A DNA stretch of 64,000 nucleotides, taken from the NCBI GenBank assembly GCA_003169735.1, contig PNAP01000042.1:41362-105361 (forward strand), given 5' to 3'. Below, in pieces: positions 1-9,443 of the stretch. The stretch comes from Chloroflexota bacterium. GTDB lineage: Bacteria; Chloroflexota; Limnocylindria; Limnocylindrales; CSP1-4. The stretch's first letter is position 1; each line of letters begins with the position of its first letter. The position numbers were made by a program, and so were the translations under genes. The notes beneath the pieces are model-generated. The model searched no databases. It was not told the origin of the DNA and worked only from the letters and a program-made list of their open reading frames with translations.

Positions 1-1320
1 CGGAAGGTATCTCCGTAGGGCAGCCCCTGCAGGTTGTCCGTGCCGTAGCCGCTCGTCAGCAGGATGCCGTGCAGGTTGATGAACGAACCGACGGCCATCG
101 CCACGAGCGCCGTACGCCAGCGCTGGGCGGCTACGGCGAGCAGCGGCAGGAAGGCGAAGACAGGGAAGGCGTAGCGCTCGTGGACGCGAGTGGGCAGGAT
201 GAAGAAGCAAAGGCTGAGGAATGCGGCCACCACCACGATCGACCACCGGTCGGCCCGCCAGAGCAATCGGAAGAATCCGACCAGGAACCCGATGACCAGC
301 AAGGCGGTGCCGATGCCGAAGCCCGAGATCGGCCCGAGCAGACCCACGAGATCGTTGGACCAGCCCCCGCCAGACGCCAGCGGCGCCGCACCGCCCGAGC
401 CGATGAGCGCCCACGGGTTGTAGGCGTTGGTCGACAAGTAGGTGTATTCGCTGGCCGTCCGCCCGATGAACACCGCGAAGCTGATGGGATCGAACCCGAA
501 CGGCACGATGATCGCCAGCAGGACGACGAACCCGACCAGTGCGCTCGAGAGCAGCCGCGGCCAGCCCTGTTCGTTGACGAGCCAGTCAGCGAGGCGCCCC
601 GGAAGCCGCGGCCGGTGACGCGGACCGGTACCCGGTGCCAGCAGGTGCCGGCGCAGCAGCACCGCCGCCACGATGGGCAGCATCACGAGGCCGAACTGTG
701 GCTTGATGGTCAGCGCGAGGACGGCACCGGCCGTAGCGCCCTCCGAGTGGCCGCGCAACAGGAGGGCGAGGGTCACCAGCATCACGAGCGCGCCTACGGC
801 GTCGGTCTGGCCCCAGATCGCCGAGTCGTACCACGTCACCGGGTTGAACAGGTAGATGGCCGCGGCGATCAGCCCGAGCCGGACCGCGTTTCGCCCCGGG
901 ACCGAGGACCAGCCCTTGACCATCCGATACAGCAGGTACCCGATGGCCAGGTCGGCCAGCATCGCTGGGAGCTTGATGAGCGTCGTGTAATCGGTGTCCG
1001 TGCCGATCCCGAGGTTGCGCGCAGCCTGGGCGATGAGGCCGAGGGGCCACAGGACGTACAGGTACCCAGGCGGGTAATCGGCGAAGTTGACGTTGGCGTA
1101 GAAGCCGCCCGGACCGAAGTGGGCCATCGCATCGGCCCAGCCCTTGTACGAGCTGATGTCCGACCCGAAGCCCGATCCGGGGAAGAGGATGTATGCGATA
1201 GTGAAGCGAAGGGCGAATCCCGCCAGCAGCAGCAGGGCGATCGCCGGGATCGTGCTGAGCGCTCGAGGCGGGCGTCCGGACGCCCCGGGGACGCGATCGA
1301 CTCCACGCGCCGGGGTCGAA
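1..1320 (-). CDS. Integral membrane glycosyltransferase (GT39/GT87-like mannosyltransferase), runs off the window start
   Basis: Minus-strand reading gives ...STIPAIALLLLAGFALRFTIAYILFPGSGFGSDISSYKGWADAM...DYPPGYLYVLWPLG...LALTIKPQFGLVMLPIV..., multi-TM with GT87/PMT-like motifs; start approximate. Confidence 0.65.
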
Positions 1321-1357
1321 GTCAACGCCGACCGGCCTCCAACGGGAAAGCGATGAG

Positions 1358-2779
1358 GTGACCGGCAGTATAGAGGATGGGGCGTCGGGAACGGGCCGGG
1401 CGGGCGTCCTCGATCGCATCCATCCGGCGTGGATCGGCTTGGGACTGGCCCTGGTCGCGCTTGTCGTCTACATCCTGTGCAACCCGGCGCGGCAGAACTT
1501 CTACGACCACTTCGTGTGGCAGGCGGACGCCTGGCTGCACGGGCGCGCGGCGATCACGTGGCCGGTCTCCGACGGGCCCTTCACCAACGCCTATTTCCAG
1601 GACGTCTACCCGTGTTCCGCGACCGGCCCGCCGCCGCTGTGCGACCCGAACGGCTACGGGTTGCTGCCGTTCCCGCCGCTGCCGGCGGTCGTGCTGCTGC
1701 CGTTCGTGGCGCTCTTCGGGCTGGCGACGAACGCGGCGCTGGTCGCGGCAGTCCTCGGTGCGATCAATGTCGGGCTGTGTTGGCGGATGGTCACGCGCGT
1801 CACCGAGCGTCGCGGCGCGGCCGTCCTCGCCACCGCGTTCTACGGCTTCGGCACGGTGGCGTGGTACGCGGCGATGCTGGGCAGCACCTGGTTCCTCGCT
1901 CACGTCGTGGCCTCGACGTTCCTGTTCATTGGCATCACTGCTGCTTTGGACGCCGAGGCGAGGCAGCGGGTTTCCGGCGGCGTTCGACTGATCCTCGGGG
2001 TCATCGATCCGCGCCAGTTCCTGGCCGGCCTTCTGTTCGGGATGGCGGCCACGGCGCGCCTCACGACCATCCTCGGAGCGCCGTTCTTCGCGTTCGTTGG
2101 CGGCGGCGGGAACCTCTGGCGGCGAGCCTTCTCGGCGGCGCTCGGTGCCGCCATCCCGGTGGCGATGCTGCTCGGGTACAACGTGATCACGACCGGCCAT
2201 CCCTTCCACCCCGGCTACGACTACCTGGCGCGCACGGAGTACCACCCCAAAGCCGACTTCTATCACGCTGACTGGGCCATCGAAGACCCCCGCTACGTGA
2301 TCCAGAACGCGCAGATCCTGTTCCTGTGGCCGCCGCAGACGCCGGCCTCGTCCGACCCGGTCTGCACCGACCCGAACGACCCGAACTACCACCCGCCTCC
2401 GACCGGCCTCGGCATCATCTTCGATCCGACCTGTCCGATCCTCCGCCCCGACCCTCTGGGCATGAGCCTGTTGCTGACCAGCCCGGCCTACCTCCTGGCC
2501 ATCCCGCCACTCATCGGGCTGCGGCGACGGAAGCGTCGCCTGGTGGTCGGAGCCGGGCTGGCGGTCGGTGCCGTCGCGCTCGTCAACCTGATGCACTTCA
2601 GCCAGGGCTGGGTCCAGTTCGGCTATCGGTTCAGCAACGACTTTGCGCCGTTCGCGATGATCGCCGTGGCACTCGGCATCGCGCGGCTGCGGTCGCGCTG
2701 GTTGGCCGTGGCCCTGGTCGTGGCCTCGATCGTCATCAACGCGTGGGGCGTCTATTGGGGCGTCACGCTGGGCTGGTAA
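1358..2779 (+). CDS. Multi-pass membrane protein, probable glycosyltransferase family 39-like
   Basis: 473-aa ORF with repeated hydrophobic segments; divergent from the preceding GT-like gene. Confidence 0.7.
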   Translation: MTGSIEDGASGTGRAGVLDRIHPAWIGLGLALVALVVYILCNPARQNFYDHFVWQADAWLHGRAAITWPVSDGPFTNAYFQDVYPCSATGPPPLCDPNGYGLLPFPPLPAVVLLPFVALFGLATNAALVAAVLGAINVGLCWRMVTRVTERRGAAVLATAFYGFGTVAWYAAMLGSTWFLAHVVASTFLFIGITAALDAEARQRVSGGVRLILGVIDPRQFLAGLLFGMAATARLTTILGAPFFAFVGGGGNLWRRAFSAALGAAIPVAMLLGYNVITTGHPFHPGYDYLARTEYHPKADFYHADWAIEDPRYVIQNAQILFLWPPQTPASSDPVCTDPNDPNYHPPPTGLGIIFDPTCPILRPDPLGMSLLLTSPAYLLAIPPLIGLRRRKRRLVVGAGLAVGAVALVNLMHFSQGWVQFGYRFSNDFAPFAMIAVALGIARLRSRWLAVALVVASIVINAWGVYWGVTLGW

Positions 2780-2813
2780 TCGAGGCGCAAGGATCGCGCC
2801 CTACAATCGGCCA

Positions 2814-3620
2814 GTGTCCTCTCACCGCGTGCCCGCCCTCTCCTACTTCTTCCCCGCCCACAACGAGGCCGACAACCTCGACCCGCTGGTGGCCGAGGCG
2901 CTCGAGGCGCTGCCGCAGCTGGCCGACCGCTTCGAGATCATCTGCGTCGATGACGGCAGCCGTGATGGCACCGCCGAGATGGCGGACCGCTTGGCGGCCG
3001 AGCACCCCGACGTCGTGCGCGTCGTCCACCACGCCACCAACCGGGGGTACGGCGGGGCGTTGCGCAGCGGGTTCGGGGCAGCGCGCTTCGACCTCGTCGC
3101 GTTCACCGACGGCGATCGCCAGTTCCGCGTGGCCGATCTCGGCCGCCTGCTGGACGCGATGGCCACGCCGCTGAGCGCCGGTACCTCGGGCACCTTGTCC
3201 GCGTCGGATGTCGTGGTCGGCTATCGGCTGAAGCGCGCCGATCCGCCCGTCCGACTGGCCTATGCGCGGGTCTATCGTGCCTGCCTGCGACTCTTCTTCG
3301 GTCTGCGGCTGCGCGACGTGGATTGCGCATGCAAACTCTTCCGGCGCTCGGCGTTGACCGACATCCGCGTGGCGTCATCGGGGGCGTTCCTCTCCGCCGA
3401 GCTGCTGATCAAGCTCAAGGAGTCGGGCGCGGCGATCAGCGAGGTCGGCGTGCCGCACTATCCGCGCACGGCTGGGCGAGCATCGGGCGCGGACCCACGC
3501 GTCGTGGCGACCGCAGTGCGCGACTTCTGGGTGCTCCGGCTGCGCCTGTGGGCGAACCGCCGGACGGCGATGCGCCGCGGCGAGCCGGTCCTCGCCGTGG
3601 CATCGACCGGTCCGGCCTGA
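2814..3620 (+). CDS. Glycosyltransferase family 2
   Basis: SYFFPAHNEADNL...ICVDDGSRDGT...NRGYGGALRSGF...FTDGDRQF GT2 signatures; GTG start. Confidence 0.88.
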   Translation: MSSHRVPALSYFFPAHNEADNLDPLVAEALEALPQLADRFEIICVDDGSRDGTAEMADRLAAEHPDVVRVVHHATNRGYGGALRSGFGAARFDLVAFTDGDRQFRVADLGRLLDAMATPLSAGTSGTLSASDVVVGYRLKRADPPVRLAYARVYRACLRLFFGLRLRDVDCACKLFRRSALTDIRVASSGAFLSAELLIKLKESGAAISEVGVPHYPRTAGRASGADPRVVATAVRDFWVLRLRLWANRRTAMRRGEPVLAVASTGPA

Positions 3621-3637
3621 TCGACCCCCGGCGTGGC

Positions 3638-4144
3638 CTACACGGGCTCGCCGTCCTCCGGCGGCGGACTGACGTCGTGGTCGAGCGAGTTGACGAACTC
3701 GCGGAAGACCGAGAGCTTCTCGTCCTCGTCGATCTCCGGCACCACGCCGGCACGCTCGAGGACCGCGTCGGTCGCGTAGATCGGGACGGACGCCCGGATG
3801 GCGAGCGCGATGGCGTCACTCGGTCGAGCGTCGATCTCCTTGACCTGGCCATCCAACTCCAGCACCAGCCGGGCGCGGAACGTTTCGTCGGCGAGGTCAC
3901 TGACGACGACGCGCTTGACGACGACGCCCAGCCGTTCGAGCGTCTGAGCGAACAGGTCGTGGGTGAGCGGGCGCTCGGGCGAGACGCCCTGGAGTTTCAT
4001 GGCGATGGCGTTGGCTTCCCACGGACCGATCCAGATGGGCAGGTAGCGGTCGCGTTCAGCTTCCTTGAGGATGACCACGTGCTGCGACGAGAGCATGTGC
4101 ACGCGGACGCTCTCGACGACCATCTCGGTGAAGCCGACCGCCAT
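3638..4144 (-). CDS. Bifunctional nuclease family protein (DUF151/BFN)
   Basis: VVILKEAERDRYLPIWIGPWEANAIAMKLQG...RPLTHDLF...IDARPSDAIALAIR. Confidence 0.88.
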   Translation of the reverse strand: MAVGFTEMVVESVRVHMLSSQHVVILKEAERDRYLPIWIGPWEANAIAMKLQGVSPERPLTHDLFAQTLERLGVVVKRVVVSDLADETFRARLVLELDGQVKEIDARPSDAIALAIRASVPIYATDAVLERAGVVPEIDEDEKLSVFREFVNSLDHDVSPPPEDGEPV

Positions 4145-4170
4145 GTCCCGATTCTAGCCCCGGGCTGTGC

Positions 4171-6522
4171 TCACGGCGTGGACGATGGCGCGGGCGTCAC
4201 ACAGCCCGGCGGCTTGCCGTTCGGTCGACAGGTCGGAGCCGCGGACGAGGCGCTCGGCGAGGGGCTGACCGTCACGCTCGGCGTCGGCGTCGGCGCGGGC
4301 GCGACGGGCGCATCCACAAGCTGGGCGCTCATCAGCGCGTTGCCGGTGACCCAGTAGACGGTCGGGGCGCCACCCGATGGGGTCGCCGAGCCCGACGGGG
4401 ACACGGATCCGGCCGGCGAGGGCGTCGCCGTCGCCCCGGGTGCGACCGTCGGCTCGACCACGTACATGCCACGCAGGTCGGTCATGTCGGGCGACCCCGG
4501 CGCGGGAAGCCACTGGTCGACGTAGGACCCGTCGGACTTGTTGAAGACCAGCAACCGACCGTAGGTCTTGTCCCAGACATAGAGTCGGCCACTGCCCGGG
4601 GCGCCGGTGCCGTCAAAGAGTGCGTAGGCGTGGCCCACGCGCAGATCGCCGTCGTCGGGCGGGACGGCCAGTGTCCAGCCCTGGAGGACGCTGCCGAGAT
4701 GGTTGTTGATCACGGTGTCGGTGGTCAGCGCATAGATGTTGCCATCGACGGAGATCCCCAGGAAGTTCGCCACGTCGGCGTTCGGAGCCAGGAAGAAGTC
4801 TGTCGGTGGCGAGAAGCCACCGCCATCACCGGTAGGCGGATAGCGGAGGATCTGCTGCTGGGTCGGGTCGGGGACATACAGGTTGTACTGGCTGCTGTCC
4901 GTGGAGCCTGTCCCGGCGAACGTCGCGATGTCCGGCGAATCCGTCCCCCACGGAGCGGTGACCGTCAGCGCCCCGAGCGTGCCGCCACCCGACTGGTCCG
5001 AGGGCCGCCACCGCCACAGCTTGTTCGAGATGTCATAGATGAGCAGGTCGGGACCGCCGACGCCGAGCATCATCGGCGTCGTGATGAACTGGCTGCCTCC
5101 GTCGCCGGCCTTGACCACGACGACGGACGCGCCCGTCTTCGGGTCGATGCGCACGACGTTCTTGGCCCCCCGTTCATCGACGTAGGCCGCACCGTCGGGA
5201 CCCTGCACCAGGTCCACCGGATCGGGCGAAGCGTTCGTGCTACTTGTCAGTTGCGCGACCATCGTCGTCGCCATGAAGTGCGTGCCGTAGACCGCGTCGA
5301 GGTCGGTCGAGATCCGGGCACGAAGCGACGTGACCTCGGCGGGTGGGAAACTGGGCGTCGCTGCCGCGCGCGCCAGGTCCTGCCACGCCTTCTGGAGCTC
5401 CTGCTTGGCCTTGGTCGGGTTGGTCGAGACGAGGTCGTTCTGGTCAACGTCGTCCACGCCCGCCTTGGCGTCGCTGTAGGCCGCCTCGCCCTGGGTGACG
5501 GGCGTCACGTGATCCTCGTGGAACTGTGGGATGAGCGCGTATCCGACGCCGGACAGGAAGATGATGCCCAGAAAGGCGAGCAGGGCGATGGCCGCCCGGC
5601 GCTGCGATTCTCGACGCGAGACACGTGGACTGATGCGGCGGTACTGCGAGCGCCGCCCCGGGATGAGATCGGCCAGCCGATCGGTCATGCCGCCGACCGC
5701 GTTTCCGACCGCGTGGCGCGCCCCGCCGGCCCGGCTGCCGACCGCGGCGATGGCCGCTCGACTCCCGGTGGCAGGCACCAGGTCCGGATCCGGCTCCGGT
5801 GCCTCGGGCATCGCCACCGGCACGAGGCGATGAGCGTTGCGCGGGGCGCCGACCTCGCTCGCCTCGATGGCCAGGACGGCATCGGAGCCCTCACCGCCGG
5901 CGGCCACGAACAGGTGGTGGAGATGCTCCACGGCCGACTGTGGGTGGAGCGTCACGACCGCGTTCTTGAGCTCCTCGGTGCCGACGACCTCGGTCAGGTC
6001 GCGCGACACGAGGAGGAGCGAGTCGCCGACCGCGAACTCTCCCCGCCAGACGTCCAGGCGGATGCCGTCCGTCGTTGGCAGGCCGGGTCCCGAGTGCACT
6101 TCGGGCATCAGCAACCGAGCGGCACGTACCAGGTACGCCTCGGCCGGGCCGGTCGTGGCGACATACAACTCCGTGCCGCGGATGATGGCCAGCGCGACGC
6201 CGACCGATCCCGGCTCCACGCCGTGGCCTTCGCGGCCGCTCTTGAGGCGCTTCTCCGCGCTCCGGAACGCCTTCTCGAGGCAGATCGGGATGCCCGCCGA
6301 TTCGTCGTAGTAATACTCGCGCCGGATGGTGTCGGCGACCAGCGCTGTCGCATCGCGCGCTCGACCACCCGTCGTCGATGCGCTGACGATCAGGTAGAGG
6401 TTGCCCTTGGTGCGCGACTTGGATCCGGTCGCCGGCTCCGTGACAGAGAGGCTGTCGGACGAAGAGGAGAGCCGATCATGCTCGGCGACCAAGCCGTACT
6501 TGAGGTTGAGGCGGGTCGACAT
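4171..6522 (-). CDS. PP2C-like N-terminal domain + TM + extracellular beta-propeller-like protein
   Basis: N-terminal ~250 aa PP2C-like, a single hydrophobic helix AIALLAFLGIIFLSGVGYALI, then repeat-like DGAAYV/IYALT region and Pro/Ser-rich tail. Confidence 0.6.
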   Translation of the reverse strand: MSTRLNLKYGLVAEHDRLSSSSDSLSVTEPATGSKSRTKGNLYLIVSASTTGGRARDATALVADTIRREYYYDESAGIPICLEKAFRSAEKRLKSGREGHGVEPGSVGVALAIIRGTELYVATTGPAEAYLVRAARLLMPEVHSGPGLPTTDGIRLDVWRGEFAVGDSLLLVSRDLTEVVGTEELKNAVVTLHPQSAVEHLHHLFVAAGGEGSDAVLAIEASEVGAPRNAHRLVPVAMPEAPEPDPDLVPATGSRAAIAAVGSRAGGARHAVGNAVGGMTDRLADLIPGRRSQYRRISPRVSRRESQRRAAIALLAFLGIIFLSGVGYALIPQFHEDHVTPVTQGEAAYSDAKAGVDDVDQNDLVSTNPTKAKQELQKAWQDLARAAATPSFPPAEVTSLRARISTDLDAVYGTHFMATTMVAQLTSSTNASPDPVDLVQGPDGAAYVDERGAKNVVRIDPKTGASVVVVKAGDGGSQFITTPMMLGVGGPDLLIYDISNKLWRWRPSDQSGGGTLGALTVTAPWGTDSPDIATFAGTGSTDSSQYNLYVPDPTQQQILRYPPTGDGGGFSPPTDFFLAPNADVANFLGISVDGNIYALTTDTVINNHLGSVLQGWTLAVPPDDGDLRVGHAYALFDGTGAPGSGRLYVWDKTYGRLLVFNKSDGSYVDQWLPAPGSPDMTDLRGMYVVEPTVAPGATATPSPAGSVSPSGSATPSGGAPTVYWVTGNALMSAQLVDAPVAPAPTPTPSVTVSPSPSASSAAPTCRPNGKPPGCVTPAPSSTP

Positions 6523-6541
6523 CGGCTGCCGAGTCTACACG

Positions 6542-6868
6542 TCAGCGCGGTCGGACCGTGATGCGCAGCTCCAGCAGGCGCGAGCCGCCGGGAGCGGCGG
6601 CGAACTGGCTCAGCAGCTGGTCAGAACGAAGCCGCAACTCCTGCGCGACGATCGGACTGGCGGCGCTGACGAGGAGCGCCGGGGGGCGGATGGCGATCAG
6701 CCTCGAGGCGCCGGCCGCCGCCGGGACGTGCTCGGCCACCAGGTGCTCCCAGCTGCTCATGGCCCGCGCCAGGCGAAGTTCCTCGTCGAGGCCGAATTCG
6801 GCGGCGATGGTCGGCAGGACCTCGGAAAGGCGGCGCATCGGCCGCTTGCGATCGTTGGTGGCCATCAA
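6542..6868 (-). CDS. DUF721 / DciA-like protein
   Basis: 108 aa next to recF; WEHLVAEHVPAAAGASRLIAIRPPALLVSAASPIVAQELRLR. Confidence 0.75.
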   Translation of the reverse strand: MMATNDRKRPMRRLSEVLPTIAAEFGLDEELRLARAMSSWEHLVAEHVPAAAGASRLIAIRPPALLVSAASPIVAQELRLRSDQLLSQFAAAPGGSRLLELRITVRPR

Positions 6869-7986
6869 CCGACCCGCTCCAGGCGGCCCGGCTCGACGCG
6901 CCAGGCGGTCGAGGCCGCCACGAGGCGGGGATCGAGATCGTCGAGCGTGGTGGTGCTGATGAAGGCTTGTGGCAACTCACCGATACGACGGACGAGATGG
7001 GCTCGCCGCTCCGGGTCGAGCTCACTGAACACGTCGTCGAGCAGGAGCAACGGCGGGCGGCCATCGCGCCGCGCCAACAGGTCGAGCTGGGCGAGCTTGA
7101 GCGCCAGGATCGCCGTGCGCTGCTGGCCCCGAGACGCGAAGCCGGCCAGGTCGCGTCCATCGAGTTCGAAGGCCAGGTCGTCGCGGTGCGGCCCGACCAG
7201 CGTCGTACCGTTCCAGAGTTCCTTCTCCGACGTGTCGGCCAGCCGCCGGCGCAGCGCCGCGGCCGGATCCTCGCCATGAGCCATCGGCGCATTGGTGACA
7301 TACCGCAGGGTCAGTCGTCCCTCGCCGGGCGCGATCTCAGCGTGAGCCGCGCCGAGCGGATCGGCCAACGCCTCGAGCGCGGCGAGCCGCCACGCCACGA
7401 TCCGACCGCCCTCGGTGACGATGGTGTCGTCCCAGTAGGGCAGCTCGTCCGGTCGTGCCTGTCCCTCGCGGATGCGACGCAGCAGGTTGTTGCGTTGCTG
7501 GAGCGCGCGTGCGTAGGTGGCAAGCCGCGCCGCTGCCTCGGGCTCGCGCTGCGCGACGAGCGTGTCGAGGACCGTCCGGCGGAGTGACGGCGAGCCGACC
7601 ACCAACAGCATGTCCTCGGGCGCGAAGAGCACGGCGCGCAGTGCCTCGAAGAGCGCGGTCGGGCGGCGCGGCACGCCATTGACCCGGACCCGCTTGCGCG
7701 ATGCCGCAGAACCGGGCCTGGCGAGCACCACCTCGACGACATCGTCGCCCCGTTCGGCACTCGATACCGTCGCCTCGAGGCGCGCGAAGTCCGACCCCCA
7801 GGCGATCAGGTCGAGGTCGGCGATGGTGCGATGGGAGTGCCCGGCGGAGAGCACCACGATGGCCTCGAGCAGGTTCGTCTTGCCCGCCGCGTTCCGCCCC
7901 ACGATGATCTGCGGGCCGGCCGGGAAGGAGACATCGAGCTCGACGTAGCTCCGGAAGCCGACCAGGGTCAGCCGTTCGACGCGCAC
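6865..7986 (-). CDS. recF: DNA replication and repair protein RecF
   Basis: MRVERLTLVGFRSYVELDVSFPAGPQIIVGRNAAGKTNLLEAIVVLSAGHSHR Walker A and LLLLDDVFSELD. Confidence 0.95.
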   Translation of the reverse strand: MRVERLTLVGFRSYVELDVSFPAGPQIIVGRNAAGKTNLLEAIVVLSAGHSHRTIADLDLIAWGSDFARLEATVSSAERGDDVVEVVLARPGSAASRKRVRVNGVPRRPTALFEALRAVLFAPEDMLLVVGSPSLRRTVLDTLVAQREPEAAARLATYARALQQRNNLLRRIREGQARPDELPYWDDTIVTEGGRIVAWRLAALEALADPLGAAHAEIAPGEGRLTLRYVTNAPMAHGEDPAAALRRRLADTSEKELWNGTTLVGPHRDDLAFELDGRDLAGFASRGQQRTAILALKLAQLDLLARRDGRPPLLLLDDVFSELDPERRAHLVRRIGELPQAFISTTTLDDLDPRLVAASTAWRVEPGRLERVG

Positions 7987-8013
7987 GGTTCGAACCGGCG
8001 CCAGGATCCGGGC

Positions 8014-9129
8014 TTAGGACGGCGTGCGGACGGGCATGATGACGTGGACGTAGTCCGGATCGTCCATCGGCTTGATCACGCCAGGCGAGAGCGGCCCCGA
8101 GAACTCGAGTGCCAGCTGGTCGGCATCGATGTTCTGGAGCGCCTCGGTCAGGTAGCGTGCGTTGAACGCGATGGTGACCGCGTCGCCCTCGATGGCCGCC
8201 TCCACCTCGCCCTCGGCGTCACCGACATCCGCGGCGGCGGCGATGGTGATGCCCGCGCTGCCATCCTCTCCGAGGCGCAACCGGATGACGTTGGCAGCGG
8301 AACTGGCGATGAGCCCAGACAGGCGGACCGCTTTGAGCAAATCCTCGCGATCGACCACCGCGCGGCTGGCGTGCGACCCGGGCAGGACCTGCTGGTAGTT
8401 CGGGAATTGCCCATCGATGAGTCGGCTGACGAGCTCCGTGCCCTCGACATGGAAGAGCACCTGGCTCTTGGAGCTGGCGAGCATGATCTCGACCGGGTCG
8501 TCGGTGTCACCGAGGATGCGCATCAGTTCCTGGTACGAACGGGCGGGCACGACCAGCGTCGTCTCCTCGACCGCGTCGAGGATGGGCAGGCTCTTGACCG
8601 CGATGCGGTAGTTGTCGGCCGCGGCGAGGGTCAGCCGGTCACCCACGAACCTGGTGAGGACGCCGGTCAGGATGGGCCGCGCTTCCTCCGTGGCGGCCGC
8701 GAACGCCACTTCGGAGAGCGCCTGGCGCATCAGCTTCTGCGAGACGCGCGTGGTCGGCCGGTCGCCGGCAGCCGGGATGACCGGGAATTCCTCGGCGTCG
8801 ATGCCTCGCAGGTGCGTCTGGTAGCGGCCGGCCTTGATGAACAGGGTCGTGCCATCGACCTCCAGGTCGACGCGCTCACCGGCGGGCAGGCCGCTCACGA
8901 CGTCGGTGATGAGGCGGGCCGGCACGGTCAGGGCACCGTCCGTGTCGATCTTGCCCGGCACCCACGACGTGATGCCGATCTCGAGGTTCGTGGCGGTCAG
9001 CTTCAGGCCGGCATCCTCGGTCCGGAGGAGGACGTTGGCGAGGACCGGAAGGGTGCTTCGCGTGCTGACGGCGCGACTCACGACCCCGAGGCCGCGAGCC
9101 AGGTTCTCCTGCATGACCGATAGCTTCAC
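8014..9129 (-). CDS. dnaN: DNA polymerase III beta subunit (sliding clamp)
   Basis: VKLSVMQENLARGLGVVSRAVSTRSTLPVLANVLL...; GTG start at 9129 preferred over the longer ORF. Confidence 0.95.
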   Translation of the reverse strand: MKLSVMQENLARGLGVVSRAVSTRSTLPVLANVLLRTEDAGLKLTATNLEIGITSWVPGKIDTDGALTVPARLITDVVSGLPAGERVDLEVDGTTLFIKAGRYQTHLRGIDAEEFPVIPAAGDRPTTRVSQKLMRQALSEVAFAAATEEARPILTGVLTRFVGDRLTLAAADNYRIAVKSLPILDAVEETTLVVPARSYQELMRILGDTDDPVEIMLASSKSQVLFHVEGTELVSRLIDGQFPNYQQVLPGSHASRAVVDREDLLKAVRLSGLIASSAANVIRLRLGEDGSAGITIAAAADVGDAEGEVEAAIEGDAVTIAFNARYLTEALQNIDADQLALEFSGPLSPGVIKPMDDPDYVHVIMPVRTPS

Positions 9130-9443
9130 GTTGGTTGTGCTCCCTCGGCTGCGTGGGCGCTGGCGGTCCGTCCACAGATCGGGCGCGTGGTGGTTCTCGA
9201 GAGATAAGTATCTTCGATACTCGTCACCATCATCATGGTGTTGATGGTGGGGATGATGCACCCCTCGTCACGCTCACGTCGCGCTCTGGCGACGGCATCG
9301 CGACGGTGGACGACCGAACCGCCAGCGGGGACACGCGGTGGATGCCGGAGCCGTCGGTGTGGATGGAGCGGTGGCGGTGGTCCGCATCGTGCACCCTCCG
9401 TCCACCGGCCGTACCCGACCGCCGTAGTCGGCACGACGACGCG
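9130..9443. promoter_or_regulatory. dnaA-dnaN intergenic region, candidate oriC
   Basis: 314-bp non-coding gap between dnaA and dnaN with AT-richer GAGATAAGTATCTTCGATACT and weak DnaA-box-like words (CCGTCCACA, TGTGGATGG). Confidence 0.4.

Noticed and set aside
1322-2596. 424-aa minus-strand ORF
   Set aside because: Antisense shadow of the membrane protein at 1358-2779; low-complexity R/E/D/Q-rich.
4630-6561. 643-aa plus-strand ORF
   Set aside because: Antisense shadow of the PP2C/propeller gene.
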